Origin: a bacterium
GTDB lineage: Bacteria > UBA9089 > CG2-30-40-21
Assembly (NCBI GenBank): GCA_018814245.1
Contig: JAHIZN010000326.1
Coordinates: 1-6,010, forward strand
DNA: 6,010 nt
Direction: 5' to 3'
Below are positions 1-5,636 of this stretch, in pieces. The notes beneath the pieces are model-generated. The model was not told where the DNA came from. It saw nothing but the letters and a program-made list of their open reading frames with translations, and made no database searches. The translations under genes were made by a program, and so were the position numbers. Every line of letters starts with the position of its first letter. Position 1 is the stretch's first letter.

Positions 1-32
1 GGTACTACCTCCCTTGTCTCTGCCACCAATAA

Positions 33-55
33 GCGACCACAAGGGTCGCAGCTAC
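33..55 (-). repeat. GTAG-footed REP-like hairpin, GCGACC type
   Basis: On the minus strand GTAG, then CT, then stem GCGACC, loop CTTGT, stem GGTCGC. The same element, in the opposite orientation, occurs at 2875-2897 and 2984-3006. Confidence 0.75.
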
Positions 56-87
56 AAAGATTCCCACATACAATAATCGATCACATC

Positions 88-110
88 GTAGCTGCAGGGC
101 TTGTCCCTGC
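88..110 (+). repeat. GTAG-footed REP-like hairpin, GCAGGG type
   Basis: On the plus strand GTAG, then CT, then stem GCAGGG, loop CTTGT, stem CCCTGC, followed by TTAA. It matches the reverse complement of 2910-2932 and 3019-3041 except in the loop (CTTGT here, CTTGC there). With 33-55 it makes an opposed pair whose GTAG feet face each other across 32 bases. Confidence 0.75.
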
Positions 111-142
111 TTAACGAATACACACAAGGAGGGAGCCTCTCT

Positions 143-159
143 GGCAGGGATGTCCCTAC
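143..159 (-). repeat. GTAG-footed REP-like hairpin, AGGGA type
   Basis: On the minus strand GTAGGGACATCCCTGCC: stem AGGGA, loop CA, stem TCCCT, with GTAG overlapping the stem. The related palindromes at 2828-2843 and 2937-2952 carry GCAG in place of GTAG and are otherwise nearly the same. Confidence 0.6.
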
Positions 160-216
160 AAATTGTTATGCGTCAAATTAAGGTTGATACGACACTACCG
201 AATATTCTCCTGAAAT

Positions 217-232
217 CCCCTCTTAAGAGGGG
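217..232. repeat. Perfect 16-bp palindrome downstream of the barrel-protein gene
   Basis: CCCCTCTTAAGAGGGG is fully self-complementary and begins 26 bases past the stop codon of the gene ending at 258. As minus-strand RNA it would form a GC-rich hairpin followed by ATTTC, not a real U-run, so it is at most a poor intrinsic terminator. It could equally be another dispersed palindrome. Confidence 0.5.
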
Positions 233-257
233 CTGCAGCAGGAACATTGCTAATCAG

Positions 258-2708
258 CTATTTGATTGACTTGGCAGATTCAGGCAAGGGTTCTATTTTT
301 ACCTCACCAAAGAATTTTTTGTACGAGCTGATTTCATTAAACTTCTGAATATCCATTCGGAATTCTTCGTATATCCGTACCCAGAGCTTATCTGGAAACA
401 CCAGCTTTCTTTCGCCTTTCTCGCCTTTCCCGCCCTTTCCGCCAGATTCCTTCATAGGCATTGAAGGGGTAAAGTCACTCTTCTCTGGCAAAAAGACTGT
501 CTTAAGCCTATACTCTTCCCTTGCCTTTTTCCCATCCTCTTCTCCTTTATAGAATTCCATACTCTGTTGACAAATAACAATAAAATTATCCTTCCATTTT
601 GGCATTCTTAACGGCAGCCATGTTGTTTCCTTGTCCAATTCTGGATTTAAGAGAAATATATCATTATATCCAATGCTGCCGGTTCCATCCTTAACAGGTA
701 TACCTGTAGAGAACATAAGCATAAAGTTTTCCTTTTTAGCCGGACCGCCATCCAGAAATCCTATTGGTATGTCCCAGTATTTCAGGCAGGCAGCCATGAG
801 AACAGATATATCTTCTTCATTTCCATCAGTAAACCTGCCGCCCAATATCTCATCAGGGCAGCGAAGATATCCATCCTTTGAAGCACCTGTTTTGTAATCC
901 CTTCGCTCAGCATAGGTTATCCCCCATAACTTCAAGGTATCAAAGAGATACATGACCTTAAATATATTCTCCGGAACTCCTTCAGGAAATACAGCAGATT
1001 CCTTTGTCTTAAGATAACATCTCTTGACCTCATTCATGAAATCAGCCATAAAACTATTTTCCCCAATTACCATAAATGTTGTCAGCATTCCTGGTTGATT
1101 CCAGTTTACCTGATATGTACCAGTACCATTATTCCCACAGATGTTTACATTCCCACATTTTGGGGTAATGTCCTTAACCTCATCCCGCAGGGTATAATAA
1201 AGCTTAAGCTCTGGTGAGATGGATACATTGCCCTTTGTTTTCAGGATATTTTCGCTCAAGGGAAGATTTATCATCTTTATCTTTGCAATATAACCCGGCG
1301 GAATGGTACATCTGTCTACTATCTCTTTATTGACAGCATTCTGCTCAATCTCTACAGGCTCATCTTGCTTATGCAACCCAAACATTTTCAGCCTGTTAAT
1401 AATCGATGTCAGCAGGGTGGGCTTAGAAATGGTGGGCTTAGAAAGGGTGGGTTTGGAACCCACCCCTACAGCCTCTGTACCGACTGTGGTTATTGTCACC
1501 GAACCAGTACTTGTCCCCCCTGCCTGAATAGTACTGGTTGAAGGGCAGACACGGGGGTCTGCCCCTACACCCTCCACCCCTACTGTTTCTGTGCCTTTGT
1601 GCCCAAATAGGGTGGGTTTGGAACCCACCCCTACGATTGTGCTAACTGTCCCTGTCATTTTCTTCGCAGGTACGCGGCTCTTCTCAAGGGTTAATTCCAT
1701 CTTCAAAGGAACAGCCTGATTATCTGTGTACTCCTTCATGTCTATGGTTATCCAGACATCCATGGGTACATCCTGCATCTTATTTTCTACTGTAATTGTG
1801 CCAATGGGTATCTTCCCATTTTCAAGAGACTTGTAGGTACAGACATAAAGATTGCTAAAGAATGGGTCTAACGCTACCCCATGAAGATTAAACAAAGAGG
1901 TAATATATTCGTAGCCAAGAGAAATGGAAGAATACGAATTATCTCCAGATGAGGCATAGTCAAATTGTAATAGGTCTGCACCAAGAGAGTTTGCCCGCTT
2001 AAGGGTTATTCCTTTACTGGAATCAGAACCCAATCTCAGGGCAATATCTGTTTTAAGTATTTGTTTTTTTAGCCAGAATTCAATGCCCCAACAGGTATCA
2101 AGATTGTCTTTATCAAGGGCAAACAAAAGGTTTTTATTTGCGGGTGGATGATAGCACAAGCCCATTTTATACCTTACAGCCCTCTCCTCTTGCAAATCTG
2201 TGCCAAACATGCCGTATCTAACCAGAGCCAATCGCAGGGTACTGCATGGAGTCCATAATGCTCCGACATCCACCTTAATCCCTATCTCCTTGTCCGGCAA
2301 TTGCTTAACATTTTTATAAATAGAACGGCCACATCCGCCCAATGACCATTTTCCAATCCGTCTGGCACAGGCAAATGCCCACTCACCCCTTGAGTAGGAA
2401 ATTGGTTTGTACCTTAGATTTTGCCAGCCAAAACCAATTGCACAATTTTCATTAGATACAGGAACAATCAGGCTGGTATAAAGGCTCTTTTGACCCAGAT
2501 TATCCTGATTTCCCCAGACATTATTAAATTCGTAGCGTTCAGGCATCGGCAATCCGGCTGGATTCCAGTTCATGGCATTGGCATCATCTGCCACAGCCAC
2601 AAACGCCCCTCCCATGCCCATGGGTCTTGAACCAACAAATCTTTCATTGAGTCCAAAACTGTTAAGAGGGCTGAGAATGATTAAAAAAGAAATGATGAGC
2701 TTGTACAA
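258..2708 (-). CDS. Secreted PorV/TraF-like beta-barrel protein with degenerate transglutaminase-like C-terminus
   Basis: 816 residues from a TTG start (2706-2708) with a well-placed AGGTGG seven bases upstream. Residues 1-20 look like a signal peptide (MYKL, hydrophobic IISFLIIL, likely cleavage near NSFG). Residues 24-54 carry the hallmark FVGSRPMGMGGAFVAVADD followed by WNPAGLP, seen at the start of PorV/UPF0164/TraF_2 outer-membrane barrel proteins; alternating strands run to about residue 300. A beta-rich middle region follows (about 310-345 and 440-580), split by a linker made of palindromic repeats at 359-432. Residues about 615-720 resemble a transglutaminase-like domain (pattern DGNEEDISVLMAACL, then FMLMFSTGIP, then WLPLRMP), but the expected Cys and His positions look like Asn630 and Asn661, so activity is doubtful. 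Residues 756-766 are a low-complexity GGKGGKGEKGE stretch. The role is unknown; an outer-membrane or surface structural role is inferred. The barrel call is firmer than the C-terminal call. Confidence 0.85.
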   Translation of the reverse strand: MYKLIISFLIILSPLNSFGLNERFVGSRPMGMGGAFVAVADDANAMNWNPAGLPMPERYEFNNVWGNQDNLGQKSLYTSLIVPVSNENCAIGFGWQNLRYKPISYSRGEWAFACARRIGKWSLGGCGRSIYKNVKQLPDKEIGIKVDVGALWTPCSTLRLALVRYGMFGTDLQEERAVRYKMGLCYHPPANKNLLFALDKDNLDTCWGIEFWLKKQILKTDIALRLGSDSSKGITLKRANSLGADLLQFDYASSGDNSYSSISLGYEYITSLFNLHGVALDPFFSNLYVCTYKSLENGKIPIGTITVENKMQDVPMDVWITIDMKEYTDNQAVPLKMELTLEKSRVPAKKMTGTVSTIVGVGSKPTLFGHKGTETVGVEGVGADPRVCPSTSTIQAGGTSTGSVTITTVGTEAVGVGSKPTLSKPTISKPTLLTSIINRLKMFGLHKQDEPVEIEQNAVNKEIVDRCTIPPGYIAKIKMINLPLSENILKTKGNVSISPELKLYYTLRDEVKDITPKCGNVNICGNNGTGTYQVNWNQPGMLTTFMVIGENSFMADFMNEVKRCYLKTKESAVFPEGVPENIFKVMYLFDTLKLWGITYAERRDYKTGASKDGYLRCPDEILGGRFTDGNEEDISVLMAACLKYWDIPIGFLDGGPAKKENFMLMFSTGIPVKDGTGSIGYNDIFLLNPELDKETTWLPLRMPKWKDNFIVICQQSMEFYKGEEDGKKAREEYRLKTVFLPEKSDFTPSMPMKESGGKGGKGEKGERKLVFPDKLWVRIYEEFRMDIQKFNEISSYKKFFGEVKIEPLPESAKSIK
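412..443 (-). repeat. Low-complexity Gly-Lys coding stretch
   Basis: Short GGN-AAR codon repeats encode GGKGGKGEKGE at residues 756-766 of the barrel protein, probably a flexible basic linker between the transglutaminase-like region and the last 50 residues. Confidence 0.5.
1413..1460 (-). repeat. 15-bp tandem repeat grown from one arm of a REP-like hairpin
   Basis: Three 15-base units at 1416-1430, 1431-1445 and 1446-1460 (plus strand GGTGGGCTTAGAAAT, GGTGGGCTTAGAAAG, GGTGGGTTTGGAACC). They encode the five-residue repeat SKPTLSKPTISKPTL at residues 418-432. The third unit is one arm and loop of the hairpin at 1445-1469, so the array looks like in-frame expansion of half a palindrome. Confidence 0.8.
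1445..1469 (-). repeat. Coding REP-like hairpin, GGGTGGGTT type (copy 1)
   Basis: On the minus strand GTAG, then a perfect 9-bp stem GGGTGGGTT / AACCCACCC around loop CCA. It is translated in frame as VGVGSKPT within residues 414-421 of the barrel protein. The 25 bases are identical to the copy at 1610-1634. Confidence 0.85.
1543..1568 (-). repeat. Coding REP-like hairpin, GGGCAGAC type
   Basis: On the minus strand GTAG, stem GGGCAGAC, a six-base loop CCCCGT, stem GTCTGCCC. It encodes VGADPRVCP from residue 381. The stem is the same as in the element at 3619-3644 inside the other gene, so one repeat family has entered both genes. Confidence 0.85.
1574..1583 (-). repeat. Half REP-like element
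   Basis: The minus strand reads GTAGGGGTGG, the foot and most of the first arm of the GGGTGGGTT-type element, without the matching arm. It lies five bases from the element at 1543-1568 and encodes VGVEG. The flanking codons (GTETVGV here, GTEAVGV beside copy 1) suggest a local duplication followed by truncation. Confidence 0.5.
1610..1634 (-). repeat. Coding REP-like hairpin, GGGTGGGTT type (copy 2)
   Basis: Identical over 25 bases to 1445-1469: GTAG foot, 9-bp perfect stem, 3-base loop on the minus strand. It encodes VGVGSKPTL from residue 359, in the same frame as copy 1. Confidence 0.85.
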
Positions 2709-2715
2709 TTTTTTA

Positions 2716-2721
2716 CCACCT
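2716..2721 (-). promoter_or_regulatory. Ribosome binding site of the barrel-protein gene
   Basis: The minus strand reads AGGTGG, then the seven-base spacer TAAAAAA, then TTG. This fixes the non-ATG start at 2706-2708, from which the reading frame opens directly into a signal peptide. Confidence 0.75.
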
Positions 2722-2771
2722 GAAGAGTAATGCTTCTCGACACAAGCGATTTTATCGATTTGTGCAGTTAA

Positions 2772-2818
2772 AAATCACCACATGCGTGAACTGTTTCGAC
2801 TTGCAATTATGGTGATTT
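2772..2818. promoter_or_regulatory. 9-bp inverted repeat upstream of the barrel-protein gene
   Basis: AAATCACCA at 2772-2780 is the exact reverse complement of TGGTGATTT at 2810-2818, separated by 29 bases. It lies about 64-110 bases upstream of the TTG start. It could be an operator, the ends of a small repeat element, or chance; no regulator is known. Confidence 0.3.
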
Positions 2819-2820
2819 AC

Positions 2821-3038
2821 TACAATTGCAGGGACATCCCTGCCAAAGTGGTCACTTATTGCGTATTGGATTTTGTAGCTGCGACCCTTGTGGTCGCTTC
2901 TTGCTTAAGGCAGGGGCAAGCCCTGCAGCTACAATTGCAGGGATATCCCTGCCAAAGTAGTCACCTATTGCGTATTGAATTTTGTAGCTGCGACCCTTGT
3001 GGTCGCTTCTTGCTTAAGGCAGGGGCAAGCCCTGCAGC
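2821..3038. repeat. 109-bp tandem duplication (two units)
   Basis: Units 2821-2929 and 2930-3038 match at 105 of 109 positions; the four differences (2835/2944, 2850/2959, 2856/2965, 2869/2978) are all transitions. Each unit holds a palindrome, GCAGGGACATCCCTGC at 2828-2843 and the perfect 16-bp form GCAGGGATATCCCTGC at 2937-2952, followed by an opposed pair of GTAG-footed hairpins. The layout is like a short BIME array. Confidence 0.9.
2875..2932. repeat. BIME-like opposed pair of REP hairpins, unit 1
   Basis: Plus-strand hairpin at 2875-2897 (GTAG, CT, GCGACC, loop CTTGT, GGTCGC) faces a minus-strand hairpin at 2910-2932 (GTAG, CT, GCAGGG, loop CTTGC, CCCTGC). The ends GTAGCTGC (2875-2882) and GCAGCTAC (2925-2932) are also complementary, so the 58 bases could fold as a three-way junction with a closing stem and two hairpins. 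Confidence 0.85.
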
Positions 3039-3041
3039 TAC
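2984..3041. repeat. BIME-like opposed pair of REP hairpins, unit 2
   Basis: Exact copy of the 58-base hairpin pair at 2875-2932, shifted by 109 bases: plus-strand hairpin at 2984-3006 and minus-strand hairpin at 3019-3041. Confidence 0.85.
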
Positions 3042-3092
3042 AGCTATTTTATTAAGCTATAGCAGGACATTATCCGATTTCTGCACAGGTTG

Positions 3093-3113
3093 AAAAAACT
3101 TGAACATCGAGTT
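3093..3113 (-). terminator. Possible weak intrinsic terminator of the YfhO-family gene
   Basis: Minus-strand RNA reads AACUCGA, loop UGU, UCAAGUU and then four more U. The 7-bp stem has one internal C-A mismatch and is AU-rich, so termination would be weak. It starts 51 bases past the stop codon at 3165. Confidence 0.35.
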
Positions 3114-3121
3114 ATAGAAAG

Positions 3122-3143
3122 CTTTGCAGTCTTTGCGTGAAAT
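3122..3143 (+). repeat. Dispersed CTTTGCGTG-type repeat (copy 1)
   Basis: CTTTGCAGT CTTTGCGTG AAAT matches 5982-6003 at 20 of 22 positions in the same orientation, and is itself a degenerate 9-base tandem. The two copies lie just outside the 27-bp inverted repeats that flank the YfhO-family gene, on its left and, more distantly, its right. Confidence 0.6.
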
Positions 3144-3160
3144 TGTTACTGCTGATATGT

Positions 3161-3187
3161 CAAGTTATTTATCGGATTGCATATAAT
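3161..3187 (+). repeat. 27-bp inverted repeat, left copy
   Basis: The 27 bases starting CAAGTTATTTATCGG are the exact reverse complement of 5712-5738. Read on the minus strand this copy encodes NYMQSDK and the stop of the YfhO-family gene. Identity stops at both edges. Confidence 0.9.
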
Positions 3188-5636
3188 TACTCTTACGAGC
3201 CAGATACCATCCACTCGCCATACACAGTAATATGGCTATCAGACTTGCCCAGCAGCCAACTATCAAGCTGTTTGGCATGTACCTGAATTCTATACTGTGT
3301 ATTCCAGCCTCAAGATGAATTGCCCGAAAAGCATAGTTTGCTCGATAAATCCTTGTCTTTATCCCATCTACCCGGGCACACCACCCCGGATAATATGTGT
3401 CGCCAAGAAATAAAAAACCATCTCTGGTAGTAGATGCCCTGATAAGTACTGTGTTAGGCTGATATTTTATAATTCGGACATCTTGCTCTTTATAAGTAGG
3501 ACGGGCTTCCAGCCTGTTATCTGGATCTGACAGATGCTGCATGTTGTTTATCTCAGGGCAGACACATAGACCTGCCCCTACTGACTGCTTCCTGCTGTCT
3601 CCTACCTCCCGATTATCAGGGCAGACACATAGGTCTGCCCCTACTTCAAGAATAACCACCTGTCGCGGGTCAATATCCATCAGTTTTTTCAATATCATTG
3701 CCCTGTCCTTGATAATCATACATTCAGGCACCCAGAACGCCCGTGGAAGGCATGAAGGATTGGCATATATGTTTATTTTTCCATCATTATAGGCATGCTT
3801 AAACTCTGGATTTCGAACCTGAAAGCACGATAGGATATACTTAACATTGAGCATATCTAACAGATTATATGCTCCGAATTGATTAATCAGATCGATAACC
3901 TTTGAATAATCATTGAGATTTATTGATTCATATCCCCATGTGTCAAACAGATTATAAAACAGGGTCGTGTTTGCTACTAATGCATCCTGTACACTTTTGA
4001 GAGCATCATCTAAATTCCCCCCCCTGATTATTCGATAATACTTTTCTGTCTCTGGTTCCATGTATATCCGAAAACAAGACGGATCCTGTTTTAGAAAGGC
4101 AGCAGCATTAGATGTATGGCTATAAAGCCCTGAATCAAACACAGGATTTATCTTTTCACCAGCAAGAAAAAGGTCAGAAATAATTATGCCAATTATGACT
4201 AATGAAAATACCCATGTCTGAATCATGCCTTTCCAACGCAAAAACATGGCAATTACCCCAATAAACATGACCAATAAAACAATTCCTGCAGAGGCAAGGG
4301 TGGCATTGTACCAAATAGTCAGCCTGTCTATGGGTGTTGTTGTGTGCCAGTTTGCAGCTATCCAGGGGATAAATTTGGGGCTAAAAAGCCAGCATGATAA
4401 ATATGCCGCAAAATAGCAGAGCATGAATGCAACAATAAACCGACCAAACCGTTTTCTGTGCCTATTCATAGACTCATACCCGAATCCAGCAAGGATTGAT
4501 AAGCTAAATGCTGCTATGGAAAAGAATTTAACCGGATAGCGGATAAGATTAAAGCCTGGCAGGTATTGATACAAGAATCCATAGATACTGCTGCCAGAGG
4601 TGCTGCCTCTGCCAGAGATGCTATCTCCCAAGGCAATAAGCAGGAAGAGAAGTAACATCAGTGACCAAAACCTTGTGCCGCGGGTAAATATGGCAAACAT
4701 AGCAAACAAAAACGGCAATATCCCAAGGTATATGCTTTCAAGCCAGCTTTGGCCAAACCAGAAGTGATTTTTGTCAACATAATTGCCGGTAAAAAATGGG
4801 CATATCAGGTTAAATATCTCAAATGGCTTCAGGGAAAAACTGATTACATGTGAAAGCTCCATGCCATTACTTCTGGTTGAATGGAAAATAATTTCCAGCA
4901 ATGGAAGCAGTTGAGGGAGAAAGAAGGCAATGCTTATCAAAAAGGCTAAAATAAAGGTACGAATTGCTCTCCTTTGTCGTGGCAAGGAATAGATGGAATA
5001 GAGACCAAGAGTCATTGAGACCATGTACCATACAGACGGCTCTCCTCCAAGAAATGCAATGCCAAGCGTTATACCTGTCAGAATAGTATACCTGAATGTG
5101 TGTGCAAACAATGCCCTTGTATAAAACAAAAAGATAAGTGGTGTCCATGCAGCAGCAGAGAGCGTAGTCAGCATATCTACCACAGAGAGCATGTATCCGC
5201 CAAAGGCATAGCTCAGGGCAGAAATGAGTGAGGCGGTAAAACCTGTTTTCCATTCCCTCATCAAGAGATACATAAATATACCTGAAAGCAGGAAGTGTGA
5301 CACAATATAAAGATTAAACCCAAGATGAAACGGCAGGGCATAGACGAGTATGGACACAGGATAAAAAATCCCAAGCTGAAGGGCAGAAAGACAGGGGTAT
5401 CCGGAAAACAGGTAGGGATTCCAGAGTGGTAATATTCCTTCCTTGATACATGAGGCAGCATAAAACCTTAAGGGATAAAAATAGCGGTGCAGGTCACCAT
5501 ATCCAAAGGTATCATTGCTAAAGATAACACTGGAAAAGAAAAGAAATGCAACACCAAATATTATTAGAATGGCAATGATGTTTTTGCGAGTCACTTGAGA
5601 TAGCATATTTGAAACCCAATGCCTTATTTCCAACAA
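3165..5636 (-). CDS. YfhO-family polytopic membrane protein (GT-C-like)
   Basis: 823 residues. Hydrophobic segments run through residues about 18-490 (for example 20-39, 86-102, 108-126, 133-150, 180-196, 227-250, 301-317, 323-337, 370-385, 399-417, 447-466, 474-491), with a last one at 791-813. YfhO landmarks are present: LPLWNPYLFSGYP at 69-81, RYPVKFF at 366-372, LNVKYILS at 596-603, YYPGW at 748-752, and NYAFRAI at 767-773 followed by AGIHSIEFRY. Family members are GT-C-like membrane proteins linked to glycosylation of envelope polymers such as lipoteichoic acid in Firmicutes; the substrate here is unknown. The large soluble domain (about 495-790) should lie outside the cytoplasm. The TTG start at 5634-5636 is supported by GAGGAG eight bases upstream; the alternative ATG at 5604-5606 lacks a good ribosome site. 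Residues 665-713 are an insert made of three palindromic repeats. The final residues NYMQSDK and the stop lie in a 27-bp inverted repeat. Confidence 0.9.
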   Translation of the reverse strand: MLEIRHWVSNMLSQVTRKNIIAILIIFGVAFLFFSSVIFSNDTFGYGDLHRYFYPLRFYAASCIKEGILPLWNPYLFSGYPCLSALQLGIFYPVSILVYALPFHLGFNLYIVSHFLLSGIFMYLLMREWKTGFTASLISALSYAFGGYMLSVVDMLTTLSAAAWTPLIFLFYTRALFAHTFRYTILTGITLGIAFLGGEPSVWYMVSMTLGLYSIYSLPRQRRAIRTFILAFLISIAFFLPQLLPLLEIIFHSTRSNGMELSHVISFSLKPFEIFNLICPFFTGNYVDKNHFWFGQSWLESIYLGILPFLFAMFAIFTRGTRFWSLMLLLFLLIALGDSISGRGSTSGSSIYGFLYQYLPGFNLIRYPVKFFSIAAFSLSILAGFGYESMNRHRKRFGRFIVAFMLCYFAAYLSCWLFSPKFIPWIAANWHTTTPIDRLTIWYNATLASAGIVLLVMFIGVIAMFLRWKGMIQTWVFSLVIIGIIISDLFLAGEKINPVFDSGLYSHTSNAAAFLKQDPSCFRIYMEPETEKYYRIIRGGNLDDALKSVQDALVANTTLFYNLFDTWGYESINLNDYSKVIDLINQFGAYNLLDMLNVKYILSCFQVRNPEFKHAYNDGKINIYANPSCLPRAFWVPECMIIKDRAMILKKLMDIDPRQVVILEVGADLCVCPDNREVGDSRKQSVGAGLCVCPEINNMQHLSDPDNRLEARPTYKEQDVRIIKYQPNTVLIRASTTRDGFLFLGDTYYPGWCARVDGIKTRIYRANYAFRAIHLEAGIHSIEFRYMPNSLIVGCWASLIAILLCMASGWYLARKSNYMQSDK
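3496..3517 (+). repeat. Coding REP-like hairpin, ACGGGCT type
   Basis: On the plus strand GTAG, then G, stem ACGGGCT, loop TCC, stem AGCCTGT (one G-T wobble). The GTAG foot is on the strand opposite to the gene, so the protein reads the reverse complement as NRLEARPT (residues 707-714). It is the only element in the two genes placed in antisense orientation. Confidence 0.7.
3556..3581 (-). repeat. Coding REP-like hairpin, GGGCAG type (diverged)
   Basis: On the minus strand GTAG, stem GGGCAG, loop, stem CTGCCC. It encodes VGAGLCVCPE from residue 686. Two base changes next to the stem shorten it from 8 to 6 pairs compared with the neighbouring copy at 3619-3644. Confidence 0.8.
3619..3644 (-). 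repeat. Coding REP-like hairpin, GGGCAGAC type
   Basis: On the minus strand GTAG, stem GGGCAGAC, loop CTATGT, stem GTCTGCCC. It encodes VGADLCVCPD from residue 665, in the same frame as the related elements in the barrel gene. It differs from 1543-1568 only in the loop. Confidence 0.85.

Larger units (their letters stand above)
2709..3164. other. 456-base repeat-rich spacer between the two genes
   Basis: It contains no credible gene. From the barrel gene outward: its ribosome site, an imperfect hairpin at 2741-2764 (CACAA and TTGTG ends), a 9-bp inverted repeat at 2772-2818, a 109-bp tandem duplication at 2821-3038 with four GTAG-footed hairpins, a possible weak terminator at 3093-3113, a dispersed CTTTGCGTG repeat at 3122-3143, and the left copy of a 27-bp inverted repeat at 3161-3187. 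The promoter of the barrel gene must lie here if it has its own, but I cannot pick one with confidence. Confidence 0.7.

Noticed and set aside
217..232. Strong intrinsic terminator for the barrel-protein gene
   Set aside because: The palindrome is perfect but is followed by ATTTC on the transcribed strand, without a U-run; kept as a palindrome only.
631..1527. Plus-strand frames opposite the barrel-protein gene
   Set aside because: They are antisense shadows; the minus frame has a signal peptide, family motif and ribosome site.
2722..2771. Sigma-70 promoter (GATAAAAT as -10) upstream of the barrel-protein gene
   Set aside because: No -35 box at a suitable distance; AT-rich words in this region are too common to call.
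2875..2932. tRNA or other structured RNA gene
   Set aside because: The cloverleaf-like folding comes from two opposed REP-like hairpins; there is no anticodon arm, T-loop sequence or CCA end.
2821..3041. CRISPR array
   Set aside because: There are only two contiguous 109-bp units with internal palindromes, no regular short repeats with unique spacers, and no cas genes.
2782..3093. Plus-strand reading frame of 103 codons in the spacer
   Set aside because: It is made almost wholly of the two 109-bp units, its residues repeat in shifted frames, and it has no ribosome site or recognisable domain.
4867..5461. Minus-strand frames of 128 and 66 codons inside the YfhO-family gene
   Set aside because: They are shifted-frame shadows of transmembrane-coding DNA, with Cys/Leu/Phe-rich nonsense composition and no ribosome sites.
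5604..5606. ATG as the start of the YfhO-family gene
   Set aside because: It lacks a good ribosome site, while the TTG at 5634-5636 has GAGGAG at ideal spacing.
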